From Acetobacter peroxydans (GTDB taxonomy: Bacteria; Pseudomonadota; Alphaproteobacteria; Acetobacterales; Acetobacteraceae): a stretch of DNA of 38,334 nt. A model generated the notes under the pieces. It was not told where the DNA came from. It did no database searches and saw only the letters and a program-made list of their open reading frames with translations. The translations under genes were made by a program, and so were the position numbers. Every line of letters starts with the position of its first letter. The stretch's first letter is position 1. Of this stretch, positions 16,519 to 23,872 are shown piece by piece. Location: contig NZ_BJMV01000016.1 in assembly GCF_006539345.1 (NCBI RefSeq), forward strand, positions 1 through 38,334, given 5' to 3'.

Positions 16519-16944
16519 CTAATTCTTGCCCGGCGAGCCGAGAAACGCTGAAACGGTCTGCGCTACGGCAGCATGATCCTTTAGTTCGCACTCCCAAAGG
16601 GTTAGCGCCGACCACCCCGCAATTGTAAGTTGGGCCTGAATGCGGGCATCTCGTTCTACATTCCGCGCCAGTTTTGGCCCCCAGTATTCGGTATTTGAGC
16701 GCGGTGTGTGAGCCGCCTTGCAGCCGGCGGCCGTGTGCTGATGCCAGAAACAGCCATGCACAAAAATCACCTTTTTTCTGCTGGGGAATACCAAGTCGGG
16801 TTTTCCCGGCAGATCGCTACGATGTAACCGAAAGCGGTATCCAAGGCGGTGGACGATGCTTCGCACCAGCAGCTCAGGCTTCGTACCTTTGCTGGTAATT
16901 TTGCGCATGTTTGCGGATCGGCGTTCCGCTGTGATTCGATCCAT
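16519..16944 (-). CDS. vsr: Very short patch repair endonuclease Vsr
   Basis: The 141-residue nuclease nicks next to T:G mismatches left when 5-methylcytosine deaminates. Vsr features are clear: the R-S-A-N-M-R-K-I-T-S-K-G-T-K-P-E-L N-terminus, the catalytic aspartate in G-K-P-D-L-V-F (Asp50), and F-V-H-G-C-F-W-H-Q-H (residues 61-70). The zinc ligands appear to be Cys65, His70, Cys75 and Cys119. GGAG lies eight bases before the ATG. It is transcribed away from the methyltransferase operon over a 159-base gap. Its presence beside an m5C methyltransferase makes sense, because Vsr repairs the mutations such methylation causes. Specificity for a given site cannot be read from sequence. Confidence 0.93.
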   Translation of the reverse strand: MDRITAERRSANMRKITSKGTKPELLVRSIVHRLGYRFRLHRSDLPGKPDLVFPSRKKVIFVHGCFWHQHTAAGCKAAHTPRSNTEYWGPKLARNVERDARIQAQLTIAGWSALTLWECELKDHAAVAQTVSAFLGSPGKN

Positions 16945-17032
16945 TCAATTGGCTCCATTTTGTCGGCTCTCCTGCGAGACTCGGGGCTTGCACGGCGCTT
17001 GCGAAGAGTTGGATTGCGAGACAATTTTCCGG

Positions 17033-17061
17033 TTGTTTCCTTTTCGTTCCTGATGCATACT
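17033..17061 (+). promoter_or_regulatory. Probable promoter of the restriction-modification operon
   Basis: TTGTTT (17033-17038) and CATACT (17056-17061) are separated by 17 bases, a good sigma-70-type pair, 43 bases before the first gene's ATG. Confidence 0.45.
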
Positions 17062-17087
17062 ACAGCAGAGTGCAGCACCGTACTACA
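17058..17087 (+). promoter_or_regulatory. Direct repeats TACTACA at the RM promoter
   Basis: TACTACA occurs at 17058-17064, overlapping the putative -10 element, and again at 17081-17087, 23 bases apart. Ribbon-helix-helix proteins often bind such short direct repeats, and the next gene encodes one. The pairing is an inference. Confidence 0.35.
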
Positions 17088-17103
17088 AAGTGAGGCAATA
17101 CTG

Positions 17104-17274
17104 ATGTCCTCGAAGAACCGCGTGACAGTGAACCTCTCTGACGAGGAGGCTGCTCAGCTCGCGGAGCTTGCCGAGCGACTAAAGGTCTCCAAAGCATGGA
17201 TTGGCCGACACGCTATTTGCTCTCTTCTGGAACGAGACCAGAAGGGGGATCAGCAGATTTCGTTGCCTTTTTAG
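17104..17274 (+). CDS. Ribbon-helix-helix (CopG/Arc-like) protein, possible RM controller
   Basis: The 56-residue protein begins with S-S-K-N-R-V-T-V-N-L-S, the antiparallel strand of ribbon-helix-helix proteins. It continues with two helices, E-E-A-A-Q-L-A-E-L-A-E-R-L and S-K-A-W-I-G-R-H-A. GTGAGG at 17090-17095 is a fair ribosome-binding site, eight bases before the ATG; the frame is open further upstream but that part is not plausible coding. It lies 22 bases before the methyltransferase and there is no toxin partner. The best guess is a transcriptional controller of the restriction genes, playing the part C proteins play elsewhere, but with an unrelated fold. It could also be a leftover antitoxin. 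Confidence 0.75.
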   Translation: MSSKNRVTVNLSDEEAAQLAELAERLKVSKAWIGRHAICSLLERDQKGDQQISLPF

Positions 17275-17296
17275 CGGTAGGGCGAAAGGAGAGACT

Positions 17297-18466
17297 ATGA
17301 CCGCACCCACTTCGATGACTGTCATCGACCTTTTTTGCGGGGCTGGTGGCCTCTCTGAGGGGTTTCGCCAAGCAGGTTTTCATGTCCTTGCCGGGCAGGA
17401 CTACGATGACATGGCCGGAGCAACCTTTGCCGCTACCCACAGCGAGGCGACCTTTGTTGGCGGGCCGATTCAGGGTGTCACACCCAAACAGCTTCTTGAA
17501 GCTGCAGGCGTGAAGAAGGGCGAGATTGACGTGATTGTGGGCGGGCCTCCTTGTCAAGGTTATTCCGTCTACAATCATCAACGCGGTGTCCAAGACCCGC
17601 GCGCTGGTCTGTTCCGCGAATACCTGCGCATCGTCAAAGGTGTCCAGCCCCGCTGGCTGGTCATGGAAAATGTCACGGGGATCACGTCGATCGCCGGCGG
17701 CAATATCGTCCGCGAAATCTTCGAGGGCATGGCGAGCCTTGGTTACCGCGTGGATATGCGCGTCCTGAAAGCTGAGGAATACGGCGTGCCGCAGGAGCGT
17801 CGCCGCGTATTCTTCATTGCCACGCGCACCGATGCACCAATTCTCTTTCCAGATCCGACTCATGGCCCCGGCCTTGAGCCGTTCGTCACCGTGTGGGACG
17901 CTATCTCTGACTTGCCCGTGCTCAAAAACGGCGAGGGAGAGAGGGGCAGTTCACCTTACCCCAACAAACCGCAGAATGGGTATCAGGCCATCTTGCGTGG
18001 TGATTCCACTCGCATCTTCAACCACTCGGCCTCGCGCCTGTCGCGCGTCAACGAAGAGCGGATGCGATACGTTCCGCCAGGCGGCTCATGGCGCGACATC
18101 CCGCGCGAGTTGCTGCCCGCCGGAATGTTGAAAGCCAAGCGCAGTGACCATACTAAGCGTTATGGTCGTCCGCGCAAGACCGATCTAGCGTGCACTATCC
18201 TCACCAAGTGCGACGTGCATTGGGGAGCCTATATCCATCCGCTGCAAGACCGCTCCATCACCGTGCGCGAAGCCGCGCGACTTCAGTCCTTCCCCGATTT
18301 TTTTGAGTTCATGGGTAGCAGGACCGAGCAATACGTTCAGGTCGGCAATGCCGTCCCGCCGCTTCTCGGTCGACGGGTTGCCGAAGCGCTCTTTCTTGCC
18401 GATACGATGCCGTCGGCCACCAAGAAGGCCATTCGCAGGCGGGAGGAGGTGGCGATTGCCGTGTAA
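17297..18466 (+). CDS. DNA (cytosine-5) methyltransferase
   Basis: The 389-residue enzyme transfers a methyl group from S-adenosylmethionine to C5 of cytosine. All core motifs are in order: motif I D-L-F-C-G-A-G-G-L-S (residues 11-20), motif IV G-G-P-P-C-Q-G-Y-S (catalytic Cys86), motif VI E-N-V (124-126), motif VIII Q-E-R-R-R (166-170), motif IX R-E-A-A-R-L-Q-S-F-P and motif X Q-V-G-N-A-V-P-P. The region between VIII and IX, which sets the target, is of moderate length, as in a single-target enzyme. AAGGAGA precedes the ATG at 17297. Its last 11 bases overlap the restriction gene, so synthesis of modification and restriction is coupled in the order M then R. Confidence 0.95.
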   Translation: MTAPTSMTVIDLFCGAGGLSEGFRQAGFHVLAGQDYDDMAGATFAATHSEATFVGGPIQGVTPKQLLEAAGVKKGEIDVIVGGPPCQGYSVYNHQRGVQDPRAGLFREYLRIVKGVQPRWLVMENVTGITSIAGGNIVREIFEGMASLGYRVDMRVLKAEEYGVPQERRRVFFIATRTDAPILFPDPTHGPGLEPFVTVWDAISDLPVLKNGEGERGSSPYPNKPQNGYQAILRGDSTRIFNHSASRLSRVNEERMRYVPPGGSWRDIPRELLPAGMLKAKRSDHTKRYGRPRKTDLACTILTKCDVHWGAYIHPLQDRSITVREAARLQSFPDFFEFMGSRTEQYVQVGNAVPPLLGRRVAEALFLADTMPSATKKAIRRREEVAIAV

Positions 18467-19370
18467 CCCTGAAACTATTGTCGGCGAGGTATTGGGACGT
18501 AGAGCCGTCAAGGGCAGAGACCCAGCGGCGCTCGCTTTCGAGTGTCCGTTTATCAAGGCGCGTTGCCCCAAGCGCAGTACCCAGCTTCCCAATGAGCCTT
18601 ATCCGGTTTGCACTTTGTGGCGGCGTGCGGACGGCGAGGCCGATCCCGCGAAAGACCTAATTTTTGTTTGCCCGAAGCGGTTTTATGCCGTGGACTTTCT
18701 TACCGAAGTTGTCGGCCATTGCTGGTCCGGTGAGAAGCCCGAGAACCCGCAGGTTGCTGCCGAGGTTAAGATGGCGGGTTTCGGCAACGTGGACCTCGTG
18801 ATTGCTGACGTAAAGGGCGACGGCGAAATCGGCCAGTTCCTTTCGGTCGAGTTACAAGCCATCGACATCACTGGCTCAGTGTTTCCTGCTTATCAGGCGC
18901 TTCGCGCCGGGATGGATTTGGATAAGCGCCCCACCTATGGCCTGAACTGGGATAATGTCTACAAGCGCTATATCACGCAGCTTATACGCAAGGGGTATTT
19001 CCACCACCACTGGAAATCCAAGATTGTGGCCGTCATCCCCGAGCAGGTCTATCAATACATTACGGGGCGCGCGGACTTTATTAGATCGTCCGACGTAACC
19101 AATCCTCAGGTCAATATCATCTTTATGACCTACAGGCTCGAAGCAGATCCGGCCCGGGCCGGGGAATATCGCCCCGTGCTAGTGACCGTCGAAGGCACAA
19201 GCCATTCTAGCTTGCAAAATGCTATTCTTTATAAGGATGCGCCGCAGAGAGACTCCTTCACAGCTCAGATCAAGCGAGCGCTGGTTCGTTCGGCTGATCT
19301 CTCCGATCTTATTGAAGCCAGTGAGAACTCCGAAGATCCAGAAGATCACGAAACGGACTCTGGGATTTGA
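18456..19370 (+). CDS. NotI-type restriction endonuclease
   Basis: The 304-residue product is reached from TTG 18456, six bases after GGGAGGAGG (18441-18449). No ATG or GTG in this frame gives a sensible start, and longer readings run through the methyltransferase gene. It matches NotI in three ways. Four cysteines (Cys30 in C-P-F, Cys37, Cys52, Cys72 in C-P-K-R) copy the order of the NotI iron site. Asp113 with E-L-Q (Glu132, Gln134) copies its PD-(D/E)xK variant E-I-Q. A later G-L-N-W-D-N-V-Y-K-R resembles NotI's S-N-V-F-K-R. The partner m5C methyltransferase overlaps it. NotI cuts an 8-bp GC-rich site; whether this enzyme has the same target is unknown. The acidic tail of about 20 residues is probably unstructured. 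Confidence 0.85.
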   Translation: MPCNPETIVGEVLGRRAVKGRDPAALAFECPFIKARCPKRSTQLPNEPYPVCTLWRRADGEADPAKDLIFVCPKRFYAVDFLTEVVGHCWSGEKPENPQVAAEVKMAGFGNVDLVIADVKGDGEIGQFLSVELQAIDITGSVFPAYQALRAGMDLDKRPTYGLNWDNVYKRYITQLIRKGYFHHHWKSKIVAVIPEQVYQYITGRADFIRSSDVTNPQVNIIFMTYRLEADPARAGEYRPVLVTVEGTSHSSLQNAILYKDAPQRDSFTAQIKRALVRSADLSDLIEASENSEDPEDHETDSGI

Positions 19371-19591
19371 TGACTGCTTGGATCGCGCGGCGCGGTCGCG
19401 CGCTAGCGGTCGTCGTTGCGATATGTGGGGTCTTTGCGCCGTTCGCTAGCGCATCCGTCTCGAAGGTGGCGGCTACCTGCGCGCGCAGCGTGTTGAGGTC
19501 ACCGAGGCGCGGATCATGAGATCGAAGTTCTGGCTGCTGCTGCTCACTGGGGAAAAATAGCGTAAATTCAGTGCCCGTTTAGCGACAGAAG
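19371..19591. other. Remnant DNA between the restriction gene and tRNA-Ser
   Basis: No intact gene. An open minus-strand frame without a start reads R-L-G-D-L-N-T-L-R-A-Q-V-A-A, faintly like the C-terminal end of IS630-type transposases, but a plus-strand frame is open too. Two copies of the palindrome CGCTAGCG (19401-19408 and 19444-19451) are present. This is probably the scarred right junction of the island. Confidence 0.35.
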
Positions 19592-19682
19592 TGGCGGAGA
19601 GAGAGGGATTCGAACCCTCGGTACGCTATTAACGTACACACGCTTTCCAAGCGTGCGCCTTAAGCCGCTCGGCCATCTCTCC
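19592..19682 (-). tRNA. tRNA-Ser (anticodon GGA)
   Basis: The minus strand folds as a class II tRNA. The acceptor stem is GGAGAGA with TCTCTCC, the D arm has GCC and GGC, and the anticodon stem is CACGC with GCGTG around the loop TTGGAAA (anticodon GGA at 19646-19648). A long variable arm (GTACG with CGTAC) and the T arm GAGGG-TTCGAAT-CCCTC follow. The discriminator G and CCA are encoded. The restriction-modification locus lies on its 3' side. Confidence 0.97.
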
Positions 19683-19694
19683 AGCGCGAGAGAG

Positions 19695-19722
19695 GTAATA
19701 GCAAGATTACGCGCGCAGGCAA
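19695..19722 (-). promoter_or_regulatory. Promoter of tRNA-Ser
   Basis: On the minus strand TTGCCT (19722-19717) and TATTAC (19700-19695) are 16 bases apart, with a TG just before the -10 element. The -10 ends 12 bases before the mature tRNA, as expected. Confidence 0.55.
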
Positions 19723-19768
19723 GAGGGAAAGCGACTGCCGAGGCGATTTTTTGATGTTTGTCCGGTTT

Positions 19769-20401
19769 TTATCGTGCGGTGGCGCTGTGTGCATGGGCAA
19801 TGAAGCGGGCGATTGCCTCGGGGTCTTTGATTCCGGGGGCTTTTTCGACGCCAGAGGAGACATCGACTGCCGGTGCGGCGGTCGTGCGGATAGCGTCTGC
19901 AACGGTATCCACATTCAGGCCGCCAGCCAGCATCCAGTCGAAAGGGGGCTGCCAGTTTTTCAGGAGCGACCAGTCTAGACGCTGCGCATTGCCGCCCGGG
20001 CGTGTGGCGTTGTTCGGGGGGCGGGGTTCTACCAGAATACGTTCGACCGGGCAGGAAAGCGGCAGGTCTGCCCGTGTGGCAACAGGGCGGGAGAGCCAGA
20101 CCGGCAGGCCGAAACGCTGCCGAATGTGCCGGGCGCGTTCATCGGTCGCATAAATCTGCAGGATGTCGAGCGGGACGTGACGCAGGGTGCTTTCTATGCT
20201 GGCGTCATCCGGCTCCACAAACAGGCCGACACGCTCCGGCCCGCCGACAGTGCGGCGGGAGAGGACAGCAGCCTGCTCAGGGGTAACAAAGCGGGGCGAG
20301 CGGTCAAAGAAAACAAAACCGACCCAGTCCGCCCCGTGTGTTACGCAGGCATCGAAGCCTTCGGCCTCTGTCAGACCGCAGATTTTTACACCGACAGGCA
20401 T
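19769..20401 (-). CDS. trpF: Phosphoribosylanthranilate isomerase TrpF
   Basis: The 210-residue TIM-barrel enzyme performs the Amadori rearrangement of N-phosphoribosylanthranilate in tryptophan synthesis. Motifs seen are V-K-I-C-G-L-T with the catalytic cysteine near residue 8, V-G-F-V-F-F with S-P-R, V-G-L-F-V near residue 60, and the phosphate-binding L-A-G-G-L-N with D-V-S-S-G-V-E at the C-terminal end. It follows pyrF by 34 bases on the same strand, in the common alphaproteobacterial order lapA-pyrF-trpF. In many relatives trpB and trpA come next; here a tRNA-Ser follows instead, so the tryptophan synthase genes must be elsewhere. Confidence 0.95.
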   Translation of the reverse strand: MPVGVKICGLTEAEGFDACVTHGADWVGFVFFDRSPRFVTPEQAAVLSRRTVGGPERVGLFVEPDDASIESTLRHVPLDILQIYATDERARHIRQRFGLPVWLSRPVATRADLPLSCPVERILVEPRPPNNATRPGGNAQRLDWSLLKNWQPPFDWMLAGGLNVDTVADAIRTTAAPAVDVSSGVEKAPGIKDPEAIARFIAHAHSATAR

Positions 20402-20435
20402 GTCTGTTCAGTTGTCCTGCTGTGTGCGGGGCATA

Positions 20436-21149
20436 TCAGCCTGCCAGTTCCGCCGCGATGGCCGCCGCTGCAGCTGCTGGGTCTGCGGCGCGGGTAATGG
20501 GGCGGCCAACAACAATCCAGTCCGCCCCGGCATCACGCGCCTGAGCGGGGGTCATGATACGTTTCTGGTCTCCCTGATCGCTCCCGGCGGGACGAATACC
20601 GGGCGTGACCAGTACGGGCGCGCGCCCCAGTTCCTGACGCAGCGGCGCCAGTTCGTGAGCGGAGCAGACCAGACCATCCATGCCGGAATCCATGGCCAGA
20701 GCGCCAAGCCGGAGCACCTGATCGCGCGCGCCGCCCTGAACGCCGGTTTCCGCCAGCCCCGCATCGTCCAGACTGGTCAGAACCGTAACCGCCAGAAGCT
20801 GCGGCCGGGCATCGGCAGGGAATGCCTCGTCACAGGCGGCGCGGGCGGCCTGCATCATGGCGCGGCCACCGCTGGCATGGAGCGTGAGCAGGCGAGGCCG
20901 CAGGCGGGAGAGCGAACGCACGGCTGACGCGACGGTATTGGGGATGTCATGCAGTTTCAGGTCAAGGAACAGCGGCTGCGTGCCCGCAACGTCAGAGACC
21001 GCATCAAACCCGGCGGCATAGGCGAATTCCAGCCCGAGCTTGATCATGTCCACATGGCCAGCCAGCCCGGTTGCCCATTGCCGGGCCTGAGCAGTGTCTT
21101 GTGTATCAAGCGCCACGATGAGTTTTGTAGGGCGCGGCGTATCAGACAT
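20436..21149 (-). CDS. pyrF: Orotidine 5'-phosphate decarboxylase PyrF
   Basis: The 237-residue enzyme makes UMP from OMP, the last step of pyrimidine synthesis. It has A-L-D-T-Q-D near the N-terminus, the catalytic D-L-K-L-H-D-I-P-N-T and the phosphate-binding T-P-G-I-R-P with V-V-G-R-P-I-T near the end. I chose ATG 21149 because GGAG lies five bases before it; an ATG at 21176 would add nine residues with no support. The start overlaps the lapA stop by eight bases, so the two are likely coupled. Confidence 0.95.
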   Translation of the reverse strand: MSDTPRPTKLIVALDTQDTAQARQWATGLAGHVDMIKLGLEFAYAAGFDAVSDVAGTQPLFLDLKLHDIPNTVASAVRSLSRLRPRLLTLHASGGRAMMQAARAACDEAFPADARPQLLAVTVLTSLDDAGLAETGVQGGARDQVLRLGALAMDSGMDGLVCSAHELAPLRQELGRAPVLVTPGIRPAGSDQGDQKRIMTPAQARDAGADWIVVGRPITRAADPAAAAAAIAAELAG

Positions 21150-21498
21150 TGGGGCTCCGTTCGTTTTCCGGTTCAAGGTGGGGGAGATGCGGTGTGCCGT
21201 CGAGCGTGGGTTCTATCCGCGTGGGGGCGGCCAGGACCGCCTGAGCCTGCGCAAGCTGGGCTTCGAGTTCGCGTACGTGCTGCTCGGCCTTGCGGGCGCG
21301 GCGGCGCTGCCGCAACTCTACAACCCACAGGCAGAACGCGCCCAGTATGAAGGCAATACAGGCCACGGTGAGGGCCAGAACGCCAGCGGAGGTTTTCCAG
21401 CTATAGGTGAGCAGCCACATGTCCAGCGGGTCCTGATTGCTGGCGGTGAACGCCACGAGAACCAGCAGGAATGGCACAACAAGTATCAGCCTGATCAT
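21142..21498 (-). CDS. lapA: LapA-domain inner-membrane protein
   Basis: The 118-residue protein has two membrane helices: [12 protein letters not shown] at the N-terminus and [16 protein letters not shown] near residue 40. A basic segment R-Q-R-R-R-A-R-K follows, then a coiled coil ([12 protein letters not shown]). This is the layout of LapA (YciS), which in E. coli helps LapB control lipopolysaccharide synthesis. The S-N-Q-D after helix 1 fits the family motif. No clear ribosome-binding site precedes its ATG. The order lapA-pyrF-trpF is common in alphaproteobacteria, often after ihfB. Confidence 0.8.
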   Translation of the reverse strand: MIRLILVVPFLLVLVAFTASNQDPLDMWLLTYSWKTSAGVLALTVACIAFILGAFCLWVVELRQRRRARKAEQHVRELEAQLAQAQAVLAAPTRIEPTLDGTPHLPHLEPENERSPNV

Positions 21499-21740
21499 GG
21501 AGGTGTGGTAGCCTTATCGCCCGGAAAGAACAAACGGAAAGAACAGAGAGGGCACGCTGTTCATTCAGTTTGAGTACAATACCGAGTTCCTTAGGCATGT
21601 GGGGCAGAAAATGCGTGGTCAGAGCGTGTTTGTTCCACAGGCGGGGCGCTGTGTCTTTACGGCGCGACGTTTCTGGGGTTTTGTGGCCGTCGTCTCAATC
21701 TGTCCCGCCTTTTGGCGGCGGCCTTTCATGCGGACCCCAC

Positions 21741-22730
21741 ATGCTGGTTCTGACACAGGGCGACCCCGCGGGGATCGCGCCGGAAATTACCGCAAAAGCC
21801 TGGCACGCCCTACGCGAGCAGGGGCCTGCTTTTGTCTGGGTGGGTGACCCCGCCCTGCTGGAGGGGGTGGTGCCTGTCAGCGTGATTGATGATCCAGCAC
21901 AGGCGCGGGCGGTGTTTGCCGATGCTCTGCCCGTTATGCCGCTCTCTCTGGCGGTCCCTGCGGTGCCCGGACAGCCTGACCGGCGTAATGCTGCGGTTAT
22001 ACTGGAGAGTATTCGCCGCGCGGTTGCTCTTGTGCAGGCTGGGGCTGCGGATGCCGTCGTGACCAACCCGATCAGCAAGGATGTGGTGCAGGGGCCGGAC
22101 TTTACGCATCCGGGCCATACCAGTTTTCTGGCGGAACTCTGCGGGGCCGAGGGGCGCGAGGTCATGATGCTGGCGGGGCCGTCGTTGCGGGTGGTGCCCG
22201 TTACGGTGCATGTGGCGCTCAGAAAGGCCATTGAGCAGTTGACGGTCGCGCGTATTGTGGAGACAGCCCGCACGGTGGCGGCGGGCCTCGCGCGGGATTT
22301 CGGGCTGGCGCACGCGCCACGTCTGGCAGTGGCGGGGCTGAACCCCCATGCGGGTGAAAACGGCCTGATGGGGGACGAGGAGCAGCGGATTATTATTCCC
22401 GCCATCGAAACCCTGCGCGCCGAGGGGTATGAGGTGACCGGCCCCATGCCGCCGGACACCATGTTTACCCCTCAGGCCCGCGCGAACTACGATGTGGCCC
22501 TGTGTATGTACCACGATCAGGGTCTTATTCCGCTCAAGACATTGGATATGGCGCAGGGCGTGAATGTGACGCTGGGCCTGCCGATTGTCCGTACCTCGCC
22601 CGACCACGGCACGGCTTTTGACAGGGCGGGCCAAAACAGGGCAGACCCGACCAGCCTTGTCTGCGCCCTGCAACTGGCAGGCAGGCTGGTTCGGAACAGG
22701 CAGGCGGCAGAGGGAAGGAAGACGGCATGA
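21741..22730 (+). CDS. pdxA: 4-hydroxythreonine-4-phosphate dehydrogenase PdxA
   Basis: The 329-residue enzyme oxidises 4-phosphohydroxy-L-threonine for pyridoxal phosphate synthesis. It shows [12 protein letters not shown] at the start, T-N-P-I-S-K, the metal-binding [20 protein letters not shown], and [10 protein letters not shown] with [12 protein letters not shown]. The ATG at 21741 fits the family N-terminus, though its ribosome-binding site is poor; the frame is open to 21570, but that extension does not resemble PdxA. Its stop overlaps the pdxJ start as ATGA, so two steps that meet in pyridoxine phosphate formation are translated together. Confidence 0.95.
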   Translation: MLVLTQGDPAGIAPEITAKAWHALREQGPAFVWVGDPALLEGVVPVSVIDDPAQARAVFADALPVMPLSLAVPAVPGQPDRRNAAVILESIRRAVALVQAGAADAVVTNPISKDVVQGPDFTHPGHTSFLAELCGAEGREVMMLAGPSLRVVPVTVHVALRKAIEQLTVARIVETARTVAAGLARDFGLAHAPRLAVAGLNPHAGENGLMGDEEQRIIIPAIETLRAEGYEVTGPMPPDTMFTPQARANYDVALCMYHDQGLIPLKTLDMAQGVNVTLGLPIVRTSPDHGTAFDRAGQNRADPTSLVCALQLAGRLVRNRQAAEGRKTA

Positions 22731-23461
22731 CAGCGGCAATACGGCTGGGGGTCAATATTGATCATGTCGCCACCGTGCGGAATGCGCGCGGTGGAGCATA
22801 CCCTGACCCGGTAGAGGCCGCGCGCCTTGCTGTGCAGGCCGGGGCGGATGGCATTACCGCGCATCTGCGCGAAGACCGTCGCCACATCCGCGATGCCGAC
22901 CTGCGTCGTCTCAGGCACGAGATCAAAGCGCCGCTTAATATGGAAATGGCCGCCACGGACGAAATGCTGGCCATGGCGCTGGAACTACGGCCCCATGCCT
23001 GTTGCCTCGTGCCCGAACGGCGCGAGGAGCTGACAACTGAGGGCGGTCTGGACGTGGCAGGGCACGCGGCGGTGCTGGCCGTGCCTGTGCAAAAGCTGGC
23101 AGCGGCGGGAATACGCGTCTCCCTGTTTGTTGATCCTGATCCGGCTCAGATCGCAGCAGCCGCGCGGATCGGCGCGCAGGTGGTGGAGCTGCATACCGGC
23201 GCTTATGCCGAAGGGCGGGGTGGTGAGCTTGAGCGCCTGCACGCGGCAGCCCGGCAGGCCCTGACGCTGGGGCTGGAAGTCCACGCGGGGCACGGTCTGA
23301 CCTATGAAAATGTCGACCCGGTTGCCGCTATTGAAGGGCTGAGAGAACTCAATATTGGTCATTTTCTGATAGGGCAGGCCCTGTTCGACGGGCTGGCTGC
23401 CGTGGTGGTGGAAATGAAACGTCGCATTGCCTTGGGCGCGGCAGCAGGCGGGGGTGCATAA
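22727..23461 (+). CDS. pdxJ: Pyridoxine 5'-phosphate synthase PdxJ
   Basis: The 244-residue TIM barrel condenses 1-deoxyxylulose 5-phosphate with the PdxA product to give pyridoxine 5'-phosphate. Family motifs are [14 protein letters not shown] near the N-terminus, [30 protein letters not shown] and N-I-G-H-F-L-I-G. The start overlaps pdxA by four bases. The next gene begins two bases after its stop, so this is a tight operon. Confidence 0.96.
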   Translation: MTAAIRLGVNIDHVATVRNARGGAYPDPVEAARLAVQAGADGITAHLREDRRHIRDADLRRLRHEIKAPLNMEMAATDEMLAMALELRPHACCLVPERREELTTEGGLDVAGHAAVLAVPVQKLAAAGIRVSLFVDPDPAQIAAAARIGAQVVELHTGAYAEGRGGELERLHAAARQALTLGLEVHAGHGLTYENVDPVAAIEGLRELNIGHFLIGQALFDGLAAVVVEMKRRIALGAAAGGGA

Positions 23462-23463
23462 GC

Positions 23464-23865
23464 ATGGCACAGGAAAACGAAGCCGCGCCTGAATACCGCA
23501 CGCCGCGCGTTTTGCTGGGGGCAGTGATCGGCATGGGTGTGCTGATCGTGGTGGGTACGGCCTTTCTGATTGGCGTGATCCTGCACCGTATGAATGGCGG
23601 TGGCCATCAGGCCCCACCCGGTGTGCCGCTGGTGGAAGCGCCGCCGGCTCCGGCATCAATCACGGTGCCGGGTGGTGTCGGGGCAGGCGCGCCGGTGGTG
23701 CATCTGCCTCTGGGGGCGGATGAGCATCTGCTGGGTATGACCCGCGTGCAGGACGGGCTTGTGGCCCTGCACGTGTCCGGCCCGCATGGTGAGCGGGTGC
23801 TGCTGTGGCAGGTCGGGGCCGGGCAGGTAAGGCCGGGGCTGGATACTGCCGTTCCGGTGCCCTGA
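23464..23865 (+). CDS. Uncharacterised single-span membrane protein
   Basis: The 133-residue protein has a short cytoplasmic head, one membrane helix (about residues 17-40, L-L-G-A-V-I-G-M-G-V-L-I-V-V), and a periplasmic part. That part starts with a Pro-rich stretch and ends in a small strand-rich domain (L-L-G-M-T-R-V-Q-D-G-L-V-A-L-H). Similar small proteins occur after pdxJ or beside fumarase genes in alphaproteobacteria (DUF6476-like), but I cannot confirm the family. It sits two bases after pdxJ and seven before anmK, so it belongs to the operon. No function is known. Confidence 0.75.
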   Translation: MAQENEAAPEYRTPRVLLGAVIGMGVLIVVGTAFLIGVILHRMNGGGHQAPPGVPLVEAPPAPASITVPGGVGAGAPVVHLPLGADEHLLGMTRVQDGLVALHVSGPHGERVLLWQVGAGQVRPGLDTAVPVP

Positions 23866-23872
23866 AGGCAGC

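Noticed and set aside
16391..19600. Attachment-site direct repeat flanking the restriction locus
   Set aside because: I looked for a copy of the tRNA-Ser 3' end near 16400-16520 and found none, so no attachment sites are annotated.
21570..21740. N-terminal extension of PdxA
   Set aside because: The frame is open, but PdxA begins at L-V-L-T-Q-G-D-P. The extension is Cys- and Arg-rich and unlike the family.
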